DNA from: Pseudomonadota bacterium
GTDB taxonomy: Bacteria > Bdellovibrionota > Bacteriovoracia > Bacteriovoracales > Bacteriovoracaceae
Assembly: GCA_021299675.1 (NCBI GenBank)
Contig: JAJTIF010000083.1
Coordinates: 1-6,233, forward strand
DNA length: 6,233 bases
Direction of reading: 5' to 3'
Under the pieces are notes generated by a model that ran no database searches, was not told the DNA's origin, and saw only the letters and a program-made list of their open reading frames with translations. Positions within the stretch are counted from its first letter, which is position 1, and each line of letters starts with the position of its first letter. This document shows positions 1-5,748 of this stretch, piece after piece. The position numbers and the translations under genes are program-made.

Positions 1-259
1 CTATGACGAAACCAGCTGCATAGAGAGTGGATCCCGGTAGTTTTTGACTTATGACTAACACCGCCATGGCTTTCAGGGGCTGCATGGGCATGGGAAGCCC
101 ATAGACCAGACCTGTGAGCATCTGCATCAGCCCGAACATGATGAAAGTACTGGCCACATCCAGCTGCGCCGCTGAAATCATGGCGATCAAAAGAGGAAGG
201 TCGGTGCCGATATCCCCAATACTTCCTGCCCACTCAAAGCGATTAAACCTTATTGCCAC
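1..259 (-). CDS. MOT1-family molybdate/sulfate-type transporter, N-terminal 86 residues (3' end outside window)
   Basis: This is the beginning of an inner-membrane transporter of the MOT1 (MFS_MOT1, SulP-related) family, whose studied members take up molybdate. Seen in the sequence: a motif reading GSIGDIGTDLP at residues 12-22, then hydrophobic segments at about 22-33 and 37-54, and PMPMQPLKAMA at 57-67. The last matches the first of the two signature motifs of MOT1 proteins (P-x-P-V-Q-P-M-K). The second signature motif would lie beyond the left edge, so substrate cannot be judged. The start is GTG at 259-257. The reading frame is closed by a TGA immediately upstream (TGAGTG), and a GGGAG Shine-Dalgarno sits 7 bases before it (271-267, minus strand), which fixes the start. 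It is divergent from the SbtA-like gene with 54 bases between starts. Family assignment is firm; molybdate rather than sulfate or another oxyanion is inference. Confidence 0.87.
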   Translation of the reverse strand, partial: MAIRFNRFEWAGSIGDIGTDLPLLIAMISAAQLDVASTFIMFGLMQMLTGLVYGLPMPMQPLKAMAVLVISQKLPGSTLYAAGFVI

Positions 260-266
260 TCATGCA

Positions 267-271
267 CTCCC
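267..271 (-). promoter_or_regulatory. Shine-Dalgarno GGGAG deciding the GTG start of the MOT1-family gene
   Basis: GGGAG on the minus strand lies 7 bases before the GTG at 259-257, a normal spacing. Together with the in-frame TGA that abuts the GTG, it leaves no plausible alternative start. Confidence 0.7.
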
Positions 272-282
272 AAAACATTTGG
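270..282. promoter_or_regulatory. dyad CCAAA-aca-TTTGG, possible operator between divergent transporter genes
   Basis: A perfect 5-3-5 inverted repeat. Its right arm overlaps the putative -35 (TTGGCA, 279-284) of the SbtA-like gene. Its left arm overlaps the Shine-Dalgarno of the MOT1-family gene by two bases. A protein bound here could affect the SbtA-like promoter. The repeat is short enough to be chance, and no known regulator is recognised. Confidence 0.25.
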
Positions 283-307
283 CAGGAAGAATAGTTGATC
301 ATAAGAT
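279..307 (+). promoter_or_regulatory. sigma-70-like promoter of the SbtA-like gene, predicted leaderless
   Basis: TTGGCA at 279-284 (5 of 6 to TTGACA), a 17-base spacer, and TAAGAT at 302-307 (4 of 6 to TATAAT). Transcription starting 7 bases after the -10 would begin at position 314, the A of the ATG itself. No Shine-Dalgarno is visible before that ATG, which agrees with a leaderless message. Confidence 0.5.
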
Positions 308-313
308 ACCGGC

Positions 314-1276
314 ATGAATACCGACATCCTGATTTCCAACATCACTAATCCCACTCTGCTTTTTTTCCTCTTAGGCATCTTTGCCTCTTTGGTAAAAAGT
401 GATCTGGAAATTCCAGCGCCATCGGTTAAGTTTATCTCCCTTTATCTCCTTTTTTCAATCGGATTCAAGGGAGGCCAGGAGCTGGCCCACAGTGGCATCA
501 ACCAAGAGATCATCAACTCTCTGCTTTTTGCTTCAGTCATTTCAGCGGTCATCCCTTTCTATCTTTTCTTCATCCTGCTTAAAAAATTTGGTCCCTCTAA
601 CGCCGGTGCCGTGGCCGCAGCCTATGGCTCCGTCTCGGCTGTGACTTTCGTCTCCGCCGCCAATTTCTTAGACGCCAGTCAGATCCCGTTCGGTGGACAC
701 ATGGTCGCCGTCATGGCTTTCATGGAAGCACCGGCCATTATCGTGGGCGTGTCTCTCATGAAGCGCTATCAAAAACAGACCACTCAACAGGAGTCTTTGG
801 GCTCGGTGGTGTTTCATGCGCTGACCAACGGATCCGTACTCATGATCGTCGGGAGCTTGGTGATTGGGATCATCGCGGATACTAAGCAGGCCGAAGGGAT
901 TAAGCCCTTCACTAACGATATTTTTAAAGGCTTCCTCGCCATTTTTCTCTTAGAGATGGGGATGATCACCGCCAAAAGAATCAAGGGATGTTTTGACTAC
1001 GGAAAAATGAGTTTCTTAGTGGCGCTCCTGGTGCCCTTGATCAATGGTGTGGTGGTGGCCTACGCCAGCCAATGGGTCACAGAGGATGTTGGGAATAGAT
1101 TTATGTTTGCGATCCTCGCGGCTTCGGCTTCCTACATCGCCGTTCCCGCCACCATGCGACTGGCAGCGCCCGATGCGGATCCAGGTCTCTACATCCCCAT
1201 GGCGCTGGGGGTAAGCTTTCCCTTTAATATTACTTTAGGCATGCCGCTCTATTTGATGATCGCGCAAATGACTTAA
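314..1276 (+). CDS. SbtA-like sodium-dependent bicarbonate transport family permease
   Basis: A 320-residue polytopic inner-membrane protein of the SbtA/DUF897 family; the cyanobacterial founder is a Na+/bicarbonate symporter. About ten hydrophobic segments fall into two halves. Family hallmarks seen: FKGGQEL at 51-57, GSVSAVT at 105-111 (the region that forms the substrate site in the first half), MEAPAIIVG at 137-145, and SASYIAVPATMR at 271-282 followed by GVSFPFNITLG at 299-309 in the second half. It is somewhat shorter than cyanobacterial SbtA, and the hydrophilic loop between the halves (about 149-163) is brief. In cyanobacteria the central cytosolic loop is linked to control by the PII-like SbtB, and no SbtB gene is in the window. 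The ATG at 314 lacks a Shine-Dalgarno but sits at the predicted transcription start. Its TAA overlaps the stop of the convergent C92 gene by 4 bases. Family is secure; bicarbonate as substrate is inferred. Confidence 0.9.
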   Translation: MNTDILISNITNPTLLFFLLGIFASLVKSDLEIPAPSVKFISLYLLFSIGFKGGQELAHSGINQEIINSLLFASVISAVIPFYLFFILLKKFGPSNAGAVAAAYGSVSAVTFVSAANFLDASQIPFGGHMVAVMAFMEAPAIIVGVSLMKRYQKQTTQQESLGSVVFHALTNGSVLMIVGSLVIGIIADTKQAEGIKPFTNDIFKGFLAIFLLEMGMITAKRIKGCFDYGKMSFLVALLVPLINGVVVAYASQWVTEDVGNRFMFAILAASASYIAVPATMRLAAPDADPGLYIPMALGVSFPFNITLGMPLYLMIAQMT

Positions 1277-2793
1277 GGGACACACCCACCCCGTGACTGA
1301 TACTCCAGACCTTGCTTGCTCTCCAGGGCTTTTTTCAGGGCCCCTGGAAGGTTGTGAGAAATCTTTTTTCCTTCTAAATAGAGGGACTTCAACTCGAAAC
1401 ACTCCTCTACTGCTCGCCAGGCCACATGATCAGGGCTGATGGTGTAGCGACCCAGCGTGCGATCAGTGGGCCATGGCATATTCTTATACACGGTATACAC
1501 CAATTCGGAGCAGACGATCTCACTTTCACTCTCGACGTTAAAATTAAAATCATAGGGTTTTCCAATCTGCTGAAAGGCCCGCAGCAAAAGAGTGGCCCGT
1601 GTCTCTTCACTCATCACCGGCGCCTCCAACACCACCAAATCGTCAATGTCCATGAACTGCTCGAGAGTGTTGACTGTGACTCCTGGCATCCGCAGGGCCT
1701 CGAGGACAAGTTTTCCCTGAGAGAGTTTTTCGAGGTGAGGAGTGACATCGGGATGTGAGAGAAAATCAATCACGCGGCCCTGATGAGAAATCTTCAAGGC
1801 CTTGAGCTCCTGCGGGGCCCCGAGCCAGATCGCCACGTGCCCGAAATAGCCCGGGATGAATTTGTCCGTGAGCCGAAAAGGTGTTTTCTCGAGAAGCAGA
1901 CTCAAGGGCTTGAGTTCTGCACGGATGGATTGCAACTCCCCGCTTGAGAGAGTTTTGAGTTTGCCCGCACGGAACTGAAAAAGTCCTGCGGTGTTGCCAA
2001 ATAATTTTGAGATGACTCCTGTGAGTCGGTAGATCTTTTCAAAAAACTCCGACTGCTGCAGCTGACCCTTCACGAACAGGACTTTTCTCATCCGCGCATC
2101 GAGTCTCCCCTCTTTCATCTGCTGAGCTGTCAGCGACTTCAATCCATAGTCGGAGAATACAGTGCGCTCGCGTCCCACCTGCTGACCCAGCAGAGCGAGC
2201 GAGTGATGGGTCTTCTCCCAGCGCGCCTCGTCCATGGCCAGGCTCAAGGTTTTCGAAAGCCATTCCCCTTCAAAGGGTAGGTCCCGCTCGAGAATCGAGC
2301 GCAGTTTTTTGGCCTGACTTAAAATTTCAATTAACCGAAAAAAGCTATCATAGAGCACCAGGTTGACCGCCACGCCCATCTGCGTTTGGGTGATAAATTC
2401 TTGGGACTCCTGATCGTCTCCCAAAGTTACGAGTTGCCAGGATTCTGTTTGCAGGCGCTCCCAGTTAAATCTTTTTTTCTCGACGATAGAAAATGATCCC
2501 CGAGCTATCTCAAAAGGCATGGAGACATCGAGGTGTGACATCGGCACGATTCCGTCAAAAGCCAGCAGGCGCCACTCTTCCAGACGATAGAGAAGTCGCT
2601 TAAGTTGCTCGAGATCTCTTGCGCTCAAGGGTCTCTCGCAGCCACGCTCAAGGCCGATCTCGCAGGGATGCTCGCTCAGGAACTCGAAGAGAGCTTCGCT
2701 GGTCTGAAGTCCTTTGAGAAAATACTTCTCTTGCGGGGACTGGGCCCAGAGAGTGTTTGAGAGCAAAAGTGCCAAAAAGATGAGTCGCTTCAT
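1273..2793 (-). CDS. exported protein with C-terminal YaeF/YiiX (C92) permuted papain-like hydrolase domain
   Basis: A 506-residue predicted exported protein. The start is the ATG at 2793-2791 because it opens directly with a Sec signal peptide (MKRLIFLALLLSNTLWA, cleavage likely before Q18). An upstream in-frame ATG at 2940 would add 49 non-signal residues and run through the divergent promoter. Residues 18 to about 305 are hydrophilic and mostly helical-looking, with a cysteine pair at 44 and 52 in a likely loop; I do not recognise this domain. Residues about 310-470 match the DUF830/YaeF/YiiX (C92) family of permuted NlpC/P60-like enzymes: GHVAIWLG with the catalytic-type His at 319, a Glu in VLEAL at 365, and VCSELVY with the nucleophile Cys at 428. 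His preceding Cys is the permuted order. The likely role is hydrolysis of an amide or ester bond in the envelope; the substrate is unknown. The reported family otherwise consists of much shorter proteins. Confidence 0.83.
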   Translation of the reverse strand: MKRLIFLALLLSNTLWAQSPQEKYFLKGLQTSEALFEFLSEHPCEIGLERGCERPLSARDLEQLKRLLYRLEEWRLLAFDGIVPMSHLDVSMPFEIARGSFSIVEKKRFNWERLQTESWQLVTLGDDQESQEFITQTQMGVAVNLVLYDSFFRLIEILSQAKKLRSILERDLPFEGEWLSKTLSLAMDEARWEKTHHSLALLGQQVGRERTVFSDYGLKSLTAQQMKEGRLDARMRKVLFVKGQLQQSEFFEKIYRLTGVISKLFGNTAGLFQFRAGKLKTLSSGELQSIRAELKPLSLLLEKTPFRLTDKFIPGYFGHVAIWLGAPQELKALKISHQGRVIDFLSHPDVTPHLEKLSQGKLVLEALRMPGVTVNTLEQFMDIDDLVVLEAPVMSEETRATLLLRAFQQIGKPYDFNFNVESESEIVCSELVYTVYKNMPWPTDRTLGRYTISPDHVAWRAVEECFELKSLYLEGKKISHNLPGALKKALESKQGLEYQSRGGCVP

Positions 2794-2799
2794 AAGCCT

Positions 2800-2805
2800 A
2801 TTATG
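2800..2805 (-). promoter_or_regulatory. putative -10 (CATAAT) of the C92 gene, predicted leaderless
   Basis: CATAAT on the minus strand (5 of 6 to TATAAT) is followed by six bases and then the ATG of the C92 gene, so the expected transcription start is the A of the start codon. The -35 is poor: TAGACC at 2830-2825 (4 of 6) lies at a long 19-base spacing. Only a weak AGG three bases before the ATG could act as Shine-Dalgarno. Confidence 0.4.
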
Positions 2806-2822
2806 ACGAATCCTGAAAAAAA

Positions 2823-2837
2823 GTGGTCTATCACCAC
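2823..2837. promoter_or_regulatory. dyad GTGGT-ctatc-ACCAC between the divergent C92 and DUF3606 genes
   Basis: A perfect 5-5-5 inverted repeat lying between the two divergent -10 elements and over the presumed -35 region of the C92 gene. Its position suits an operator acting on both genes. It is short and matches no regulator I know. Confidence 0.25.
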
Positions 2838-2843
2838 CTAACT

Positions 2844-2871
2844 TCGTCAAAGCTTTTTGGTATGGTATAAT
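2844..2871 (+). promoter_or_regulatory. promoter of the DUF3606 gene with perfect extended -10, predicted leaderless
   Basis: TATAAT at 2866-2871 is a perfect -10 and is preceded by TG one base upstream (TGGTATAAT), an extended -10. A -35-like TCGTCA (4 of 6) lies at 2844-2849 with a 16-base spacer. The expected transcription start at 2878-2879 coincides with the ATG at 2879. The bases before this ATG are TGCCTCCT, the opposite of a Shine-Dalgarno sequence. An ATG at 2870 overlaps the -10 itself and is therefore unlikely to be in the transcript. Confidence 0.65.
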
Positions 2872-2878
2872 GCCTCCT

Positions 2879-3103
2879 ATGACTCGTTTTAAAATAGATG
2901 GTGGAAACGGCAATGGATTCAGCCCCGCAAGCTTCTTCAAAGAGCAGCCCCAGGCGAAGATCGACCCCAGTAACGAAGAGGATCTTTTAAAATGGGAAAG
3001 CTCCCTTCAGATTGACCGCAAAACCCTCCTGCAGGCAATTAAAGACTATGGCCCGGGCGTGCGTGACATCCGCCGCGGCCTGGTAAGTCAGAGAGCGGCC
3101 TAG
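2879..3103 (+). CDS. DUF3606-family small protein
   Basis: A 74-residue soluble, probably cytosolic protein. The C-terminal half (about 30-69) matches the short DUF3606 pattern as I know it: an acidic stretch (NEEDLLKWE, with Trp 39), then a helix ending in TLLQAIKDYGPGVRDIRRGL at 49-68, where the family has A-V-x-x-V-G followed by a second helix. The first 25 residues are glycine- and polar-rich and look unstructured. Function of the family is unknown. I chose the ATG at 2879, not 2870, because 2870 overlaps a perfect -10 hexamer. The gene is divergent from the C92 gene (85 bases between starts), and no terminator is visible before the KirBac gene 68 bases downstream, so some read-through into that gene is possible. 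Confidence 0.72.
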   Translation: MTRFKIDGGNGNGFSPASFFKEQPQAKIDPSNEEDLLKWESSLQIDRKTLLQAIKDYGPGVRDIRRGLVSQRAA

Positions 3104-3113
3104 TTCATTTTTC

Positions 3114-3142
3114 TTCTCAGACCTCTCTCAAAATTCTAGAAT
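3114..3142 (+). promoter_or_regulatory. putative promoter of the KirBac-radD operon, -10 inside a 10-base palindrome
   Basis: TTCTCA at 3114-3119 (4 of 6), a 17-base spacer and TAGAAT at 3137-3142 (5 of 6) predict a start near 3149 and a leader of about 23 bases. The -10 lies within ATTCTAGAAT (3133-3142), a perfect palindrome that could be an operator. An ACCTCTCT sequence occurs twice around it (3121-3128 and 3153-3160). Confidence 0.4.
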
Positions 3143-3160
3143 CAGGTCAAACACCTCTCT

Positions 3161-3164
3161 AGGA
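3161..3164 (+). promoter_or_regulatory. Shine-Dalgarno AGGA for the GTG start of the KirBac gene
   Basis: AGGA lies 7 bases before the GTG at 3172. It supports this non-ATG start, which also leaves a cytosolic N-terminus and slide helix of normal length for the family. Confidence 0.6.
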
Positions 3165-3171
3165 CCATCGA

Positions 3172-4008
3172 GTGAGACCTGCACCCGTCAAAATTATTCG
3201 TCATCACGCTCCCAGCTCTTTTAAAGAGGATCTCTACCATTCTCTGCTCCAGCTCAGCTGGCCCAAGACTCTCCTGCTCATTATCTTCACCTATCTTTGC
3301 GTGAATCTTTTTTTTGCGCTCCTCTACTGGCTCTCTCCAGGCTGTCTCATCAATTGGGACAATAGTTTCAAAGGTGCCTTTTACTTCAGTGTGCAAACAC
3401 TAGGAACCATCGGCTATGGCTCCACTTCCCCACTTACCGACTACGCCAATATTCTGGTCACCATCGAGGCCATACTCGGCGTGATGATCATCGCCTTGAT
3501 CACGGGAGTGTTTTTTGCCAAGTTCGCCACCCCCTTCGCGCGCATCTTCTTCACCGATTCCCTAGTGATCAATCTCTATGAGGGAGTTCCCACGCTCATG
3601 TTTCGCACCATCAATCTGCGCGACAATAGTTTGATCGATGCGAAGGTCAGCTTCCTGGTGCTCAAAGAGATGCGCTCCCAAGAGGGCACGGTCATGCGGC
3701 GCTTTCTGGACCTCAACCTCGTGCGCTCTTATGTGCCACTTTTCACCATGAGTCTTACCTTCATGCACCCGATCGACGAGAAGAGTCCACTCTATGGCCT
3801 GAGTCCCCAGGAGATTCAGCAAGCAAGCTTCGAGTTTTTTGTCACCATCATCGGAATTGATGGAACCTTCGGCCAAACCATTCACGCCTCTAAAATCTAC
3901 AAGACTTCCCAGATTCTTTGGGATCGCCCATTCGAAGATATCGTTGAGGTGGGCGAGGATGGGACTCGGCATATTTACTTTAACAAGTTCCAAAAGTTTA
4001 AGAGCTGA
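3172..4008 (+). CDS. KirBac-type inward-rectifier potassium channel
   Basis: A 278-residue subunit of a predicted tetrameric inner-membrane K+ channel, slightly shorter than the roughly 300-330 residues of characterised KirBac proteins. In order: a short cytosolic N-terminus and amphipathic slide helix (about 17-30), first membrane helix (about 32-53), pore helix (about 66-78), an intact selectivity filter TIGYG at 79-83, second membrane helix (about 92-115), and the conserved linker FAKFATPFARI at 115-125. The rest is the cytosolic immunoglobulin-like Kir domain, with MFRTINLRDN at 143-152 and MHPIDEKSPLYGL at 198-210, both typical of the family. No N-terminal signal peptide or extra ligand-binding domain is present. 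The GTG start has an AGGA Shine-Dalgarno. The TGA is two bases before the radD ATG, so the two are almost certainly co-transcribed. Nothing in the sequence shows what gates the channel. Confidence 0.93.
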   Translation: MRPAPVKIIRHHAPSSFKEDLYHSLLQLSWPKTLLLIIFTYLCVNLFFALLYWLSPGCLINWDNSFKGAFYFSVQTLGTIGYGSTSPLTDYANILVTIEAILGVMIIALITGVFFAKFATPFARIFFTDSLVINLYEGVPTLMFRTINLRDNSLIDAKVSFLVLKEMRSQEGTVMRRFLDLNLVRSYVPLFTMSLTFMHPIDEKSPLYGLSPQEIQQASFEFFVTIIGIDGTFGQTIHASKIYKTSQILWDRPFEDIVEVGEDGTRHIYFNKFQKFKS

Positions 4009-4010
4009 GC

Positions 4011-5747
4011 ATGTATCAACTGCGACCCTACCAACAAGAAGCTGTGGATCGAACGATCGACTATTTCAAACGCTCGCGGGAGCCGGCCCTAATCGTCCTG
4101 CCCACAGGGGCAGGAAAAAGTCTTGTGATCGCGGAACTGGCCCGCATCGCTCGTGGCCGGGTACTGGTGCTCGCCCACGTTAAAGAGCTGGTGGAGCAGA
4201 ACCATCAAAAATACACCAGCTTTGGTTTCTCAGCGGGTCTCTTCTCCGCAGGCCTGAACAAGAAAGATGATTCGCAGAAAGCCATTTTTGGGAGCATACA
4301 ATCCGTCGCCCGGGCCCCTGCAAGTTTCTTTCAAGATTTTTCTCTGGTCATCATCGACGAGTGTCACCGCATCGCTGATGAGGGAGACACCCAGTACCAA
4401 GCGGTCATCTCCCAGTTACAAGAACATAACCCGACCCTCTGTGTGCTGGGGCTCACGGCCACACCTTACCGCCTGGGTCTGGGCTGGATCTTTGAAACGG
4501 GTCCCAATGGGGAGAGTAAGTCGGAGCAGAAAAAATTTTTCAAGCAGTGTGTGTTCGATCTGCCCCTGAGCTTCATGATCAAAAATAAATTTCTCACCCA
4601 ACCGGTGAAGGTTGATATCCCCGTGACCTGCTATGACTTCAGTGAGCTGACAGAGAAGGGTCGCATGTACACCATGGGCGAGGTGGAGGAGCTGCTCAAA
4701 AATCAGAAACGTCTCACGCCCTTAATCGTCAAGAACATCATCGACATCACAGAGCGCTTTGAGCGCAAAGGGGTGATGATTTTCAGTAGTACCGTTCAAC
4801 ACGCCCAAGAGATCTTGAGCTATCTGCCGCAAGATCAGGCGCGGCTGGTGATCGGAGAAACAGACATCAAAGAGCGCGATCAGATCATTCAAGAGTTTAA
4901 GCAGAAAAAATTCAAATACCTCGTCAACGTCTCAGTCCTGACCACGGGCTTTGATGCCCCCCATGTGGATGTCATCGCTATCCTGAGACCAACAGAATCC
5001 AACAGCCTCTATCAGCAGATCATCGGCCGAGGCCTCAGGCTCGATCCTGGCAAGAGTGACTGCTTCGTGCTCGACTACACCGGCATGGGCCATGATATTT
5101 TTAAGCCGGAGATCTCAGACAAGAAGCCTTCCAAAGAATCTGTACCTGTGACAATTCATTGCCCCGAGTGTGGCTTCCCCAACGACTTCTGGGGGCTGGT
5201 GGATTTTGACGGAGACATCATCGAACACTTCGGCCGCAAGTGTCGCGGCGGTAGACTGAACCCGCAAACCTACAAGACTGATCCCTGCGGCTATCGCTTC
5301 CGCTTTAAGCTCTGCCACTCCTGTGGCGGCGAGAATGATTTGAGTGCGAAAGCCTGTGAGAAGTGCCAAGCAGCCTTGGTCGATGCGGACTCAAAACTCA
5401 AACAGGCAAAGCTCTCAAAAAACGCGCACGTGCTCACCCCTGCCGACATCACTTTTAATGAGCGCAGTGATAAAAATGGCAATCCCTATCTTGAAGTCCG
5501 CTACTACGACGCCGACGCTCAGTACTTGTCTGAGGCCCATTTTTTCTCTAACCCTCAGGGTCTTAAAAAGTTCCACATTAATTTTCTACGCTCTCACCTC
5601 AAGCGACCGGAGCTGAGACCACAGATCCAAACACCCACGGATCTGATTAAATTAAAAAAATATCTGCGGCTCCCCGCCTTTGTCATTGCACGCAAGCAAG
5701 AAAAATTCTGGAAGATCACCGAGAAGGTTTTCGCCGAAGAGCTCTAG
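4011..5747 (+). CDS. radD: RadD (YejH) superfamily 2 DNA-repair ATPase
   Basis: A 578-residue cytosolic ATPase, close in length to E. coli RadD (586) and recognisably similar along its whole length. E. coli RadD acts in double-strand-break repair, binds SSB and stimulates RecA-dependent strand exchange. Motifs in order: LRPYQQEA at 4-11, Walker A PTGAGKS at 31-37, DECH box at 116-119, TATP (motif III) at 149-152, TTGFDAPHVD at 311-320 and QIIGRGLRL (motif VI) at 336-344. The C-terminal part carries eight cysteines fit for two zinc sites: 384, 387, 411, 426 and 435, 438, 449, 452. The end VIARKQEKFWKITEKVF (558-574) is also RadD-like. The ATG follows the KirBac stop by two bases, with AAGAG about six bases before it inside the KirBac end, so translational coupling is likely. 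No key residue appears missing. Confidence 0.95.
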   Translation: MYQLRPYQQEAVDRTIDYFKRSREPALIVLPTGAGKSLVIAELARIARGRVLVLAHVKELVEQNHQKYTSFGFSAGLFSAGLNKKDDSQKAIFGSIQSVARAPASFFQDFSLVIIDECHRIADEGDTQYQAVISQLQEHNPTLCVLGLTATPYRLGLGWIFETGPNGESKSEQKKFFKQCVFDLPLSFMIKNKFLTQPVKVDIPVTCYDFSELTEKGRMYTMGEVEELLKNQKRLTPLIVKNIIDITERFERKGVMIFSSTVQHAQEILSYLPQDQARLVIGETDIKERDQIIQEFKQKKFKYLVNVSVLTTGFDAPHVDVIAILRPTESNSLYQQIIGRGLRLDPGKSDCFVLDYTGMGHDIFKPEISDKKPSKESVPVTIHCPECGFPNDFWGLVDFDGDIIEHFGRKCRGGRLNPQTYKTDPCGYRFRFKLCHSCGGENDLSAKACEKCQAALVDADSKLKQAKLSKNAHVLTPADITFNERSDKNGNPYLEVRYYDADAQYLSEAHFFSNPQGLKKFHINFLRSHLKRPELRPQIQTPTDLIKLKKYLRLPAFVIARKQEKFWKITEKVFAEEL

Positions 5748-5748
5748 G

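Noticed and set aside
298..303. TATGAT (minus strand) as -10 of the MOT1-family gene
   Set aside because: The hexamer is good (5 of 6), but no -35 match is found at 15-18 bases and there is no extended -10. It is kept only as a possibility.
114..317. 67-codon open frame on the plus strand at the left edge
   Set aside because: It is antisense to the clear MOT1-family reading frame and its sequence resembles no protein family.
1323..1347. Hairpin CCAGGG/CCCTGG as terminator of the SbtA-like gene
   Set aside because: It lies inside the C92 coding sequence and no T-tract follows the stem on the plus strand; the T-run lies inside the loop.
2039..2263. Open frame on the minus strand within the C92 gene, out of its frame
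   Set aside because: It lies wholly inside a well-supported gene and shows no family resemblance.
2870..2878. ATG at 2870 as start of the DUF3606 protein
   Set aside because: Its first two bases are the last two of a perfect TATAAT -10, so it would not be in the transcript. The ATG at 2879 sits at the expected transcription start.
2794..2940. Longer C92 protein beginning at the ATG at 2940, adding 49 residues
   Set aside because: The extension crosses the divergent promoter region and part of the DUF3606 gene, has no signal-like character, and hides the clear Sec signal peptide that begins at 2793.
3562..3993. 143-codon open frame antisense to the KirBac gene
   Set aside because: It lies over the conserved Kir cytosolic domain, has no recognisable domain and is explained by codon composition of the true gene.
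3172..5747. KirBac-helicase pair as an anti-phage defence system
   Set aside because: The helicase matches housekeeping RadD over its full length, and there is no nuclease, nucleotide-signalling or other effector gene, nor mobile-element context.
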